DNA from: JACCWM01 sp040393065
GTDB lineage: Bacteria; Myxococcota_A; Bradymonadia; Bradymonadales; Bradymonadaceae
DNA length: 64,000 nucleotides
NCBI GenBank assembly: GCA_040393065.1
Contig: JBEBUW010000004.1
Coordinates: forward strand, 27,439-91,438
Reading direction: 5' to 3'
In this document: in pieces, positions 26,724-35,353 of the stretch
Layout: each line of letters starts with the position of its first letter
Numbering within the stretch: position 1 is the first letter of the stretch
Notes under the pieces: model-generated
Told to the model about the DNA's origin: nothing
The model's input: the letters and a program-made list of their open reading frames with translations, nothing else
The model's database searches: none
Program-made: the position numbers and the translations under genes

Positions 26724-27041
26724 TCACACTACGCCGGCTTCTCCCTCCGTAGTCTCGGACGCATAGAAGTCGATGCTCTGTCCCGGTGCCATCGTGATGA
26801 TCGCTTTTTTGTAGGACGAACGACGTCCCTGTGAGCGACCCACGCGCTTCGGCTTGCTGGGAACATAAATCGTATTAACTTTCACCACATCTACACCAAA
26901 AATCTGCTCGATCGCCTGGCGAATCTGATGCTTATTGGCTTTTTTGTCGACGCGAAATACGACTTTGTTGTCGGCTTCGGCGATCTCTGTGGTCTTTTCC
27001 GTCAATACGGGACGAAGAATGATTTGGTATGGGTTCGTCAT
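26724..27041 (-). CDS. rplW: 50S ribosomal protein L23
   Basis: Docking site at the tunnel exit for trigger factor and SRP. The 105 residues include IILRPVLTEKTTEIAEADNK and the helix IEQIFGVDVVKVNTIYVP. The start overlaps the rplD stop by four bases (ATGA). Confidence 0.98.
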   Translation of the reverse strand: MTNPYQIILRPVLTEKTTEIAEADNKVVFRVDKKANKHQIRQAIEQIFGVDVVKVNTIYVPSKPKRVGRSQGRRSSYKKAIITMAPGQSIDFYASETTEGEAGVV

Positions 27042-27688
27042 GATCGTAATGTCTCCTGCAACTGCTCGACGGCGCTTCGACTGATCACAAGGACCTCATA
27101 GCGCAGCAGATCTTCGACGTTGAGTCCTTCTGCGGCCAGGTATTTGGCGTTCTTAAGATTACGCACCGAAAGACGAAGATTTTCGTTGTGAGCAACCGAA
27201 TTGTCGCCCGAGTTACGCGTGGTAACATCGACAACCAATGCTTTCGGAGCTTCCAAGGTATCCAGTGCTTTTACGGCCGTTTTCGTACGCACTTCGCCCA
27301 GGTCGAGATTGTCGACGATGCGAAGGCTGCCATCACGAAGCTTCATGCTCAGTGCGGAACGCAGAGCCGCACGACGCTTTTTCTTGGGCATGGTGTAGCT
27401 GTAATCGCGGGGCTGGGGACCGTGGGCAATGCCACCGCCAACCCAGACAGGAGAGCGCGAGCTACCCGCACGTGCGCGTCCGGTTCCCTTCTGTTTCCAG
27501 GGCTTCTTACCACCACCCGAAACTTCCGTCCGGGTTTTGGTTTTGTGCGTTCCGGCACGACGCCGAGCACGCTGCCAGTTCACCACTTCCCAGAACAGGT
27601 GCTCACGCACTTCTGTCTGGAAAACTTGCGGATCGAGCTCAATCTCGCCCGCTGGCTGATTGTTCAAATCAACTACTGTTACTTTCAT
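27038..27688 (-). CDS. rplD: 50S ribosomal protein L4
   Basis: Exit-tunnel protein, and in other bacteria the autogenous repressor of the S10 operon. The 216 residues include QRARRRAGTHKTKTRTEVSG, the loop KKPWKQKGTGRARAGSSRSP, and GGIAHGPQPRDYSYTMPKKK. Normally rplC lies between rpsJ and rplD; here only 123 bases without a gene separate them. Confidence 0.98.
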   Translation of the reverse strand: MKVTVVDLNNQPAGEIELDPQVFQTEVREHLFWEVVNWQRARRRAGTHKTKTRTEVSGGGKKPWKQKGTGRARAGSSRSPVWVGGGIAHGPQPRDYSYTMPKKKRRAALRSALSMKLRDGSLRIVDNLDLGEVRTKTAVKALDTLEAPKALVVDVTTRNSGDNSVAHNENLRLSVRNLKNAKYLAAEGLNVEDLLRYEVLVISRSAVEQLQETLRS

Positions 27689-27745
27689 CCGATTCTCCTG
27701 CGCCGTCCTGACTAATGCTCAGACGCGCGAAAGAGTAAATATTGC

Positions 27746-27775
27746 GGCTTGTTCCCCACCCTGCAAAAACAAGCC
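27746..27775 (-). other. hairpin in rpsJ-rplD spacer
   Basis: An 8-bp perfect stem, GGCTTGTT (27746..27753) with AACAAGCC (27768..27775), 14-base loop. It lies exactly where rplC is expected. No minus-strand U-run follows. Confidence 0.5.
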
Positions 27776-27811
27776 AGGCTTTTTACGTTAGTGAAACCAA
27801 TTCCTGATGAA

Positions 27812-28120
27812 TCAGGTTTTGATCTCTACGTCAACACCTGCCGCCAGATCAAGGCGCATCAGAGCATCAAACGTTTCCTGCGTCGGCTTGAGAATGTCCA
27901 AAATACGCTTATGCGTACGCATTTCAAACTGCTCGCGCGATTTCTTGTCGATGAACGGGCTGCGAAGCACCGTCCAACGATTCACTCTTGTCGGAAGCGG
28001 AATCGGACCGGCTACTTGAGCCCCTGTCCGACGTGCCGTTTCCACGATTTCAGCCGTCGAGGCATCGAGCAGCTTGTGATCGTATGCCTTGAGCTTAATG
28101 CGGATATTTTCGTTCGCCAT
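27812..28120 (-). CDS. rpsJ: 30S ribosomal protein S10
   Basis: Small-subunit head protein, also the partner of NusB in antitermination. The 102 residues start ANENIRIKLKAYDHKLLDAS; signature VAGPIPLPTRVNRWTVLRSP near 35. The frame opens two codons earlier at 28126, but the ATG at 28120 matches the family start. First gene of the S10 section; rplC does not follow. Confidence 0.98.
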   Translation of the reverse strand: MANENIRIKLKAYDHKLLDASTAEIVETARRTGAQVAGPIPLPTRVNRWTVLRSPFIDKKSREQFEMRTHKRILDILKPTQETFDALMRLDLAAGVDVEIKT

Positions 28121-28126
28121 TTCCAA

Positions 28127-28515
28127 ACCTTGTGTGCCAGACCATCCCAGAAGGGGTCAGTGCGCTGATTATTCTTCTTGCTTCTAAATTCACGTTCCTA
28201 CCCGTGGTGCATTCGTCTCACTTTCCAATGAAACGGCGGGTAGGAACCTCTTCGAGAGTAATCCGGTACTTCTAATTTCTTTCGCCAGTCGCAACTCTCA
28301 GCGACAACAATGGTGCATCAATGCCGGGCGGCCTGCCCTCAGCGAACGCGGACCATACAGTAGGAGATTCTCAAGATCAAGATATAAATAACTGACTTTA
28401 GACCTTTTATTTCCGCTTTTCACATTCTTCGATTCTGAGCCCCGATCCACTAGATATTTCTGCATGAAATCGACCATTTCCGGTCAATACACGACTTCCT
28501 GGTCTACGTCCTTTA
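28127..28515 (-). other. 389-base fusA-rpsJ spacer with an 11-bp inverted repeat
   Basis: No gene is present where tuf usually stands. Two 11-base arms, GTTCCTACCCG (28194..28204) and CGGGTAGGAAC (28237..28247), pair perfectly around a 32-base loop that is itself A/T-mixed. The position, about 75 bases before rpsJ, fits an S10 leader where L4-type autogenous control would act, but the sequence does not resemble the E. coli leader. No consensus promoter was found. Confidence 0.5.
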
Positions 28516-30663
28516 TTACGAAGAACGGCTTGCGCGCCCTCCGGACGATCGGCCGACGATCTCTTCCGCAATGTTTTTCGTTACTATATCGTAATCTACA
28601 AACGACATTCTATAAGTTGCCCGCCCCTGGCTTCGGTTACGCAGATCGGTTGAGTAACCGAACATCTCCCCAAGTGCGACCCTGGCCCGAATCAGCTGTT
28701 GCGAACTGCGCGGAACAATTTCCTGAATCGTCCCACGACGCGCACTGAGATCTCCGATCACGTCCCCCATGAAGTCTTCAGGCGTCATAATTTCAACCGC
28801 CATCATCGGTTCCAATAAAACCGGCGACGCCTGTGCCATTCCCGCTCGGAATGCATTCGCCGCACCGATCTTAAAGGCGAGTTCGCTGGATTCCACTTCA
28901 TGATAATTGGCGCGGATCAGTTCGACCTGCACATCAACAACTGGATAGCTGGCAAGCGGCCCGGACTCGGCTGCCTCTCGAATCCCTTGCTCGATCGCAG
29001 CCAGGTATTCTCGTGGAAATGCATCCCCTTTCATACACGACTCGAACAAGACACCGGCTCCGCGCTCCGCTGACCGAATTCGCAACACTACTTCGGCAAA
29101 CATTGCGCGATCCCCCATCTGTCGCTCAAACCGCTCGACGATCTCTACAGACTTCTGAACGCTTTCTCGGTACGCAACTTGCGGCAAACCAACACGCGCA
29201 GAAACACCAAACTCCCGCAACAATCGCGCTCCAATGACTTCAAGATGTAATTCGCCTTGCCCGGCGAGCACGGTCTGACCGGTTTCATCATCGGTTCGCA
29301 CCTGAAAACTTGGATCTTCTGCCGCAATCAAACTTAGCGATTTCGTCAAACGCTCCTGATCTGCTTCCGTAGATGGTTCAATGACGATCTCGATCACTGG
29401 AGTCGGAAAATCCATCACTTCCAAAATGATCGCATGATGCTCATCGCACAACGTATCCCCGGTTGTCGTGAATCTCAGCCCAACCAACGCCGCAATATCG
29501 CCGGCTCCGACCTTATCGATATCTTCATGCCGATTTGCATGCATCCGCACCAGTTGCCCGACACGCTCGCGTTTTCCTTTGGAGGCATTGAAGACGTAAT
29601 CGCCTGTTTCCAAAACGCCTGAATATACCCGGACAAAAGTAATCGTCCCAATATACGGATCGACCATGACCTTGAAGGCCAGAGCTGCAAATGGTTCCTG
29701 ATCGGAAGGGCGACGATAGATCTTATCTAACTCACCATACGACGTGCGCTGCTCGATCAGGCGACGATACGATTCCAGGTCGATACCAGAAATATCCTGT
29801 AAATCTTCGGGCGATGGCAAATATCGTACGATCGCATCCAGGAGCGGCTGAATTCCCTTGTTACGAAACGCAGCTCCCGTAACGACCGGCACGATCTTCA
29901 AATCGAAAGTTCCCTGCCGAAGCACCGCCATAATTTCAGCCGGGGTTACTTCCTCGCCTTCCAGATATTTCAGCATCATCTCTTCATCGAGATCTGCCAC
30001 AACTTCCAGAAGTTCTTCGCGTGCAAATTCCGCTTCATCCCGAAGCTCGGCGGGAATCTCGCCGTCGATATAGAGCTCACCCGGCGTATCATCTTCCCAG
30101 GTCAGCGCACGCATCGTTATCAGGTCGATAACACCCGAAAACGTACTCTCGGCTCCGATCGGCAAATGCAACCGAACCGGCCTGCACTCCAGGCGATCGC
30201 GCATCATCGAGACGACATTTTCAAAATTCGCCCCGATCCGATCCATTTTGTTGATATAAGCAATTCGCGGAACTCTGTAGCGATCGGCCTGCCGCCAGAC
30301 GGTTTCCGACTGCGGCTCGACACCACCTACGCCACAAAAAATCGCCACTGCGCCATCCAGGACACGCAGAGATCTCTCGACCTCCATCGTAAAATCAACA
30401 TGTCCAGGCGTATCGATAATATTGATGCAGAAACGCTCGTCATCGACGTTCCAGAAACAGGCGGTTGCAGCGCTCGTGATCGTAATTCCCCGTTCACGTT
30501 CCTGCTCCATCCAGTCCATTTCCGACGAGCCGTAATCCACCTCACCTATCGCGTGCGAAACGCCGGTATAATAAAGGATCCGCTCTGTCGTCGTCGTCTT
30601 TCCCGCGTCAATATGGGCCATGATCCCGATATTACGCGTTTTATGTAGCGGTAGACTTCGCAT
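28516..30663 (-). CDS. fusA: elongation factor G
   Basis: GTPase that translocates tRNA and mRNA, or recycles ribosomes. The start at 30663 (MRSLPLHKTRNIGIMAHIDA) has an AGGATCGAG-like site; the frame runs 34 codons further upstream without family similarity. G motifs: HIDAGKTTTTE, DTPGHVDF, NKMDRIGA. Domains II-V are complete, with GELHLEV and TPEDFMGDVIGDLSARRG. Several positions differ from standard EF-G: the switch I side has DYGSSEMDW in place of DGAATMDW, and the domain IV-V junction is diverged. It may be one of the spd-type EF-G paralogs reported from spirochaetes, planctomycetes and deltaproteobacteria. tuf does not follow. Confidence 0.95.
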   Translation of the reverse strand: MRSLPLHKTRNIGIMAHIDAGKTTTTERILYYTGVSHAIGEVDYGSSEMDWMEQERERGITITSAATACFWNVDDERFCINIIDTPGHVDFTMEVERSLRVLDGAVAIFCGVGGVEPQSETVWRQADRYRVPRIAYINKMDRIGANFENVVSMMRDRLECRPVRLHLPIGAESTFSGVIDLITMRALTWEDDTPGELYIDGEIPAELRDEAEFAREELLEVVADLDEEMMLKYLEGEEVTPAEIMAVLRQGTFDLKIVPVVTGAAFRNKGIQPLLDAIVRYLPSPEDLQDISGIDLESYRRLIEQRTSYGELDKIYRRPSDQEPFAALAFKVMVDPYIGTITFVRVYSGVLETGDYVFNASKGKRERVGQLVRMHANRHEDIDKVGAGDIAALVGLRFTTTGDTLCDEHHAIILEVMDFPTPVIEIVIEPSTEADQERLTKSLSLIAAEDPSFQVRTDDETGQTVLAGQGELHLEVIGARLLREFGVSARVGLPQVAYRESVQKSVEIVERFERQMGDRAMFAEVVLRIRSAERGAGVLFESCMKGDAFPREYLAAIEQGIREAAESGPLASYPVVDVQVELIRANYHEVESSELAFKIGAANAFRAGMAQASPVLLEPMMAVEIMTPEDFMGDVIGDLSARRGTIQEIVPRSSQQLIRARVALGEMFGYSTDLRNRSQGRATYRMSFVDYDIVTKNIAEEIVGRSSGGRASRSS

Positions 30664-30817
30664 CAACTCGATCCTACGTATCGTTTGTGCAGCCAGAACA
30701 CGCGTATTTTCATGAAAATGCCGATGTGCAACGGTTTCTTGTTTAAAAACCGCCGACATCGGCATCTGATTCTACGAGCGCCCCGGGACGCGATACTGAA
30801 TTATCCGGCGTCTCAAG

Positions 30818-30840
30818 CGCTATGCCCTGAGAGCATAGCG
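30818..30840 (-). other. hairpin after rpsG
   Basis: CGCTATGC (30818..30825) and GCATAGCG (30833..30840) form a perfect 8-bp stem with a 7-base loop, 11 bases after the rpsG stop, within the 188-base rpsG-fusA spacer. No U-run. Confidence 0.6.
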
Positions 30841-30851
30841 ATGGCTGCTAA

Positions 30852-31322
30852 TTACCAGCGATAATGAGCGAAAGCCTTGTTGGCTTCTGCCATACGGTGC
30901 ACGTCTTCGCGCTTACGAATTGCGTTGCCGCGGTTGTTCGAAGCGTCGATCAGCTCGTTGGTCAGTTTGTCGACCATGGTTTTTTCAGCACGGTTACGTG
31001 CTGCACCGATCAGCCAGCGAAGCGCAAGCGCCGTACGACGCTCACTGCGAACTTCCACCGGAACCTGATAGGTCGAACCACCCACGCGGCGAGAGCGAAC
31101 TTCGACGGCCGGACGAAGGTTTTCGATGGAGCGACGGAACAGCTTGACCGGATCTTCTCCAGCCTTCTTCTCGATGGCATCCAGCGTATCATACATGATC
31201 TGCTCAGCGGTCGACTTTTTGCCGTCGCGCATCAGCACGTTTACAAACTGGGTCAACAGCTTATCACCGTATTTCGGATCAGGCAGAATCGGGCGTTTGG
31301 CTACTACTCTTCTTCTTGGCAT
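30852..31322 (-). CDS. rpsG: 30S ribosomal protein S7
   Basis: Assembly initiator of the 30S head. The 156 residues include the signature DPKYGDKLLTQFVNVLMRDG near 13, VRSRRVGGSTYQVPVEVRSE near 76 and KREDVHRMAEANKAFAHYRW at the end. Standard length and place after rpsL. Confidence 0.99.
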   Translation of the reverse strand: MPRRRVVAKRPILPDPKYGDKLLTQFVNVLMRDGKKSTAEQIMYDTLDAIEKKAGEDPVKLFRRSIENLRPAVEVRSRRVGGSTYQVPVEVRSERRTALALRWLIGAARNRAEKTMVDKLTNELIDASNNRGNAIRKREDVHRMAEANKAFAHYRW

Positions 31323-31461
31323 TTAATAGACTCTCAAATTTTCTGGATGGCTGTTCGACGGTGCGCCACGATATACCAGGTAAGGAAATCCAGGCCGAAC
31401 CGAAAAACGACGACCGCTCCATCCAGCTTCTACCAAAGCTGTAGCGCGGCCGTACGACTGA

Positions 31462-31833
31462 TCAGCGAGGTTTCTTCGTTCCGTATTTACTGCGAGCTTG
31501 GCGGCGTTTCTGGACACCAACGGCGTCGAGCGTTCCACGAACGATGTGGTAACGAACACCGGGAAGGTCCTTAACACGACCACCACGAATGAGTACGACG
31601 CTATGCTCCTGCAAGTTGTGACCCTCGCCAGGGATATAACTCGTTACTTCCATTCCGTTGGTCAAACGCACACGGGCAACCTTACGAAGAGCAGAGTTCG
31701 GCTTTTTCGGAGTTGTCGTGTAGACGCGGGTGCAAACACCACGCTTCTGAGGACTACCCTTGAGGGCCGGTGCCATCGTTTTTTGCTTGATCTGTGTGCG
31801 ACCTTTACGAACTAGCTGATTAATTGTTGGCAT
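31462..31833 (-). CDS. rpsL: 30S ribosomal protein S12
   Basis: Decoding-centre protein. The 123 residues start MPTINQLVRKGRTQIKQKTM and contain TPKKPNSALRKVARVRLTNG and GVRYHIVRGTLDAVGVQKRR. The Lys residues of PKKPNSA, where streptomycin resistance arises by change, are wild type. First gene of the cluster. Confidence 0.99.
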   Translation of the reverse strand: MPTINQLVRKGRTQIKQKTMAPALKGSPQKRGVCTRVYTTTPKKPNSALRKVARVRLTNGMEVTSYIPGEGHNLQEHSVVLIRGGRVKDLPGVRYHIVRGTLDAVGVQKRRQARSKYGTKKPR

Positions 31834-31969
31834 ATTTGGGACCTAAAGACCATAAACCGCGATCGTTCCAATCGCCCTGCAATCTCGATATTCTAAACAG
31901 CGAAGCGATATGACTATGAAAAATAAGTAACGCTGCATTTCAATTAGAAACGCAGACTTTGGACGGCGG

Positions 31970-31997
31970 ATTATAGGAAGGTTGTTTACGATGTCAA
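31970..31997 (-). promoter_or_regulatory. consensus sigma-70 promoter of the ribosomal cluster
   Basis: Reading the minus strand, TTGACA (31997..31992), a 16-base spacer and TATAAT (31975..31970). Both hexamers are perfect. Transcription should begin near 31963, leaving a leader of about 130 bases before rpsL. Confidence 0.85.
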
Positions 31998-32103
31998 GAC
32001 GAACATCAAAGTTCTGCCAATACCGCCGGTAGTTACCCTGAACTGCGCACACTCCCTACAACACATTGTTTTGATTGCAAACCGTTTCTGTGAAAAATCT
32101 TTC

Positions 32104-33210
32104 CTAAAACACGTCGCGCACCCGCCGCTCCATCGCCACCAGTGGACGCGTAATCCTGTACATAAACCGGCCCACACGATGCGGTCCCCATACCCAGGGC
32201 CGCATAAAGCCTACGATCTTCGGCGAGATCCCATCCAGCGTCAGCATCGTCATCGAATCGACAAACACGCCCTGTAACTTGCCGAGCCGTGCCATCGTCC
32301 GCAAAATAGCCCGATCGCTTTGCGACAGATCGCTGCGCACCAGACACGCCCGCGTCGCCTCCGCACACCGATCACTCCACAGCCGGACGGCCAGGCCGAC
32401 ATCGGCCTCATAATAAACAGATCGCTTCCCGGTCAGCTTCTCAATGACATGCAGCGGCCACTGTAAAACCCCGGAAACGCCGAGCTCTTCAGCGATCCTG
32501 GCGATCTCCTCCCGATCTGCGGTCGCCTCATACCGATCCAGCCAGGCCGCAATATCCAGCAGACCTTTCAAAAACCCTTCATGCTGATGGTAGTGATAGG
32601 CCAGATGAAACAATAAATGCTCAGGCCCCAGGGCCAGGACCTTCAAATCTGGCGCGAGCTCAACTTCTTGCGCTTGCTCAAACAATCTGGCCACCGGAAT
32701 GCTCGGCATTTGCGGAAAGGCGAGTGCCCAGTGGATCTCGACCGTGATCTTTTTGTGGGGATGCGTCAGCGCAAACTGATTATACGTCCACGAACGCGGC
32801 GCTTCATGTTTATCCACGCGATAACCAACGCTCTCCAACCGCCGCCAGACCTCTTCCACATTCTCCGGATCCACCAACAGATCGATGTCCCCGGTCCCTC
32901 GGCAATAAGGCTCCCCATACAAAAGAAGGCCGAGCGCTTCGCCCTTCAACAAGATCGATCGGATATCCGGCTCCAAAAGCTTTTGCACTTCCCGGATTTC
33001 ATTGCGAAGCATCGCGATATTTACGATGTGCTCGCGCCTGCTTTGCTGCACCGCTTCCGAAAGCTCCACGCCCCGTTCTTTCCACACGCTGTAAATCAGC
33101 GGAGAAACACTAAACTGCCTCGCGCGCCGCAAAACCTCGCCACCCTGGCCGATCCCCCCATCGGCGTGGACTCCAATCGCCTCCAAAACTGCGTCCGTAT
33201 AACCCATCAT
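32104..33210 (-). CDS. RiPP-associated nucleotidyltransferase
   Basis: Belongs to the uncharacterised nucleotidyltransferase family (PF14907 type) often encoded beside lasso peptide genes, as in the paeninodin cluster; its substrate is unclear. The 368 residues carry the fold motif LKGEALGLLLYGEPYCRGTG followed by DIDLLV (Asp108 and Asp110 as metal ligands), then helices with LFHLAYHYHQHEGF near 210. Its start overlaps the B2 gene stop by four bases, so it is coupled to the lasso genes. It is the last gene of that unit, 270 bases before rpsL. Confidence 0.88.
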   Translation of the reverse strand: MMGYTDAVLEAIGVHADGGIGQGGEVLRRARQFSVSPLIYSVWKERGVELSEAVQQSRREHIVNIAMLRNEIREVQKLLEPDIRSILLKGEALGLLLYGEPYCRGTGDIDLLVDPENVEEVWRRLESVGYRVDKHEAPRSWTYNQFALTHPHKKITVEIHWALAFPQMPSIPVARLFEQAQEVELAPDLKVLALGPEHLLFHLAYHYHQHEGFLKGLLDIAAWLDRYEATADREEIARIAEELGVSGVLQWPLHVIEKLTGKRSVYYEADVGLAVRLWSDRCAEATRACLVRSDLSQSDRAILRTMARLGKLQGVFVDSMTMLTLDGISPKIVGFMRPWVWGPHRVGRFMYRITRPLVAMERRVRDVF

Positions 33211-33674
33211 CGTTTTGTGCCCACCATATCGCTCTCATCCAGGCTGCGCGAATAGCCATCCGCCTCCGAACGATACACGTCTTCCAACTGCCCATTCGCC
33301 AGCACGACTTCCAGCCAGGCATGCCCTTCGATCGCGCCGCGTTTACGGAATCCAACCACAATCTGCGAATCCACGCCCCGCCGCGCCAGCCACAACCGGG
33401 TCGCAAGCGCGCGGTGCATGCATTCACTGCCCGGCACAAGTTTGGAGGCGCGCGCCGCCAGCACCTTTCCCCGCTTTACTGTATCTTCCAGCGTCGCTTT
33501 CGATGTCTCCTGCACCATAAAACCCGGCATCTTCTCCGCCACCGTATGGCACAACGTCACGATCTCCTTCAGCCCCATAAACGTCGTCAACACCCGGGCC
33601 GAAGCGATCAAGATCCCCATTTCAAGCTGAGCCGCCGGATACAACGGTGTTTTCAAACCCATCATTTTTCTCAA
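33207..33674 (-). CDS. lasso peptide B2-type leader peptidase
   Basis: Transglutaminase-like Cys protease that removes the leader peptide in lasso peptide biosynthesis. The 155 residues place the catalytic Cys85 in SECMHRALATRLWLARRG, His118 in EGHAWLEV and an Asp at 132 (LEDVYRS), the expected triad. It acts with the PqqD-like B1 protein encoded two genes upstream. Spacing to the kinase gene is 12 bases. The length is typical of a stand-alone B2. Confidence 0.92.
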   Translation of the reverse strand: MRKMMGLKTPLYPAAQLEMGILIASARVLTTFMGLKEIVTLCHTVAEKMPGFMVQETSKATLEDTVKRGKVLAARASKLVPGSECMHRALATRLWLARRGVDSQIVVGFRKRGAIEGHAWLEVVLANGQLEDVYRSEADGYSRSLDESDMVGTKR

Positions 33675-33686
33675 GCTTTCGAGCTG

Positions 33687-34661
33687 TTAAACCTGCCGAT
33701 CTGGCCTATCCAGAAAATCCGCTCGCAGCCGCGCCACCAGCCCATCCACATGCGTTGGATCACCACTTTCCGAACGTCGGTAGCGATACTGAAACATCGG
33801 CACACTTTTCAATAATCGATTCGCATTCTGAAATCGCGCCGTCATCCATGCCTTTTCGGGCCGTGTAAAATCAAACGTCTGCTTCAACATCGCCACCAGC
33901 CCCGCGCGCCCCTGACATCGCTCCCAAGAACCATGCTCGAACGCATCGTCGGTTGGAGTCAGCCAGATCACGCCGCCCAGCTCCACCGCTCCGGCCACGG
34001 CCTGTTCATCTGCCATCCGAAACCAGCGCTTTGTCGTCTGTGCATGAATCCTGCGGTCAAACACCGCCCCGGCCACTTCCTCGGAGTTTTTCCACAACCG
34101 AATCGAAGGCGAACCCGAACACACCACCCTGTTCTCCACATCCACAATCGACATATCGTCCGCCAGCAGCCGTCCTCCATGCGCCAAAAGCGCGTGCGCC
34201 GTCGTCGATTTCCCGGCCCCCGACTCTCCGATAAAAACCCACGCTCTGCCTTCAAACGCAACCGCGCTCCCATGCAGCCCCAGCGTATTCTTCGTCCCGA
34301 ACAATACATACAGCGGCAACGCCAGCCGCTCTATCATCAGTTCAAACTCGGCCTGCCCCGCGCGCTCTCCGTCGACAAAGCGCTCCACAACCACCTGTCG
34401 ATTCTCATGGTCCAGCAACACGCGCCACACATCATACCGGATCAGCACCCCGCCATCGGCCAGCCGAAAGATCTCCAGCCGCGGCCCGCCCACCCAGTCC
34501 ACCACATCATGCACAAGCTCGCTGCCCGCCCCCGGCTCCCGAACCGTGCCCGAAACCAGCCGCAGATCTACCGCCGCATCCGCGCTCACCCTCGGAAACG
34601 GCAACGCGAAGTCCGACGCCACCACCAACCCAAAACACGTATAGTTTCCACGCTCAACCAA
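33687..34661 (-). CDS. HPr-kinase-like protein of the lasso locus
   Basis: A P-loop kinase resembling the HPrK/P C-terminal domain. The Walker A is GESGAGKST (145-153), preceded by LHGSAV (His130) and followed by LLADDMSIV. In paeninodin-type clusters such a kinase phosphorylates the C-terminal Ser of the precursor. Here the candidate precursor ends in Leu with a nearby Thr, so the substrate site is not obvious. N-terminal 110 residues are a separate domain of no clear family. It overlaps the B1 gene by eight bases. 324 residues. Confidence 0.88.
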   Translation of the reverse strand: MVERGNYTCFGLVVASDFALPFPRVSADAAVDLRLVSGTVREPGAGSELVHDVVDWVGGPRLEIFRLADGGVLIRYDVWRVLLDHENRQVVVERFVDGERAGQAEFELMIERLALPLYVLFGTKNTLGLHGSAVAFEGRAWVFIGESGAGKSTTAHALLAHGGRLLADDMSIVDVENRVVCSGSPSIRLWKNSEEVAGAVFDRRIHAQTTKRWFRMADEQAVAGAVELGGVIWLTPTDDAFEHGSWERCQGRAGLVAMLKQTFDFTRPEKAWMTARFQNANRLLKSVPMFQYRYRRSESGDPTHVDGLVARLRADFLDRPDRQV

Positions 34662-34956
34662 CGCTTTTGCTCACCAGTCCGCGCCCGATCAAATCGCCGA
34701 TAAATTCCGCCGCATCCACACGCGCAACGGCCTCGTCCACCTCAAAATTGTCGCAAACCTCGGCCACAACTTCCCCAAAATTTCGTCCCGTACCCAGCGC
34801 CTGCCAGATCACGCGCCCCAGCTCATTCAACCCGAAATACAGATTGGTCTTCAGATCCAGAACCAAAAATTCATCCTCCACCGCTTCAATCACCAGATCT
34901 GCGCGCGGCTCAAAAACATCCGTATCCAAAATTTTATCCACTCGACTCAACCCCAT
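34654..34956 (-). CDS. PqqD-like RiPP recognition element (lasso B1)
   Basis: A 100-residue winged-helix PqqD fold that binds the leader of a ribosomal peptide and presents it to the peptidase and cyclase. It has the family pattern: an N-terminal strand pair (VLDLKTNLYFGLNELGRVIW) followed by three helices ending FIGDLIGRGLV. First gene of the B1-kinase-B2-nucleotidyltransferase unit. Confidence 0.9.
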   Translation of the reverse strand: MGLSRVDKILDTDVFEPRADLVIEAVEDEFLVLDLKTNLYFGLNELGRVIWQALGTGRNFGEVVAEVCDNFEVDEAVARVDAAEFIGDLIGRGLVSKSVG

Positions 34957-35144
34957 AACCTTCCGCTTCTCTATAATTTATCACCGCAATTCTCAGCTCG
35001 AACCCTTGAACAGAGCGCAACTTTTAACCCAATTCCCGGCCAGATACCAGCGCACCAGACCAGCGATTCTCCACACCCTCCGCCTTTCCCAGCCACGTCC
35101 CCTCCCCCCAAATCCCCCTATTTTCACCTTCCCCCAAAGTATTT

Positions 35145-35173
35145 TTGTAAATCTGCACCCTCACCGCTATATA
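35145..35173 (+). promoter_or_regulatory. putative promoter of the 35268 gene
   Basis: TTGTAA (35145..35150), a 17-base spacer and TATATA (35168..35173). It stands about 35 bases upstream of a GGGAGGAG ribosome binding site. Confidence 0.5.
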
Positions 35174-35212
35174 CGCAGTGAAAGTCATACGCACCGCCGG
35201 GAGGAGTTCACC

Positions 35213-35353
35213 ATGAATCACACCATTGGCCTGGCCCATTCCTCCTTTTGCCAACGGAGTCCAGCTCATGACCGCCAAAAAAAGCAAAGCCGTCAAAGCC
35301 CGCAACAAAGCCCGCAGAAAACGCAATCAACAAGAAAAAACTCGCCAGAATGA
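35213..35353 (+). CDS. 46-codon upstream reading frame overlapping the 35268 gene
   Basis: The ATG at 35213 has the best ribosome binding site in the area (GGGAGGAG, 6 bases before), better than that of the next gene. The frame encodes a Gln/Ser/Lys-rich peptide and overlaps the start of the 35268 gene in another phase, ending 86 bases inside it. It might be a translated leader coupling to that gene, or the original start of it before a frameshift. The peptide itself has no recognisable features. Confidence 0.35.
   Translation: MNHTIGLAHSSFCQRSPAHDRQKKQSRQSPQQSPQKTQSTRKNSPE

Noticed and set aside
30664..30765. 34-codon N-terminal extension of EF-G
   Set aside because: No family similarity; the internal ATG at 30663 has an SD-like site and matches the EF-G start.
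31843..32052. 69-codon minus-strand frame
   Set aside because: Contains the consensus rpsL promoter and leader; no protein-like features.
35024..35326. 100-codon minus-strand frame with signal-like start
   Set aside because: Overlaps the promoter and start of the 35268 gene; the hydrophobic run is due to antisense of basic codons.
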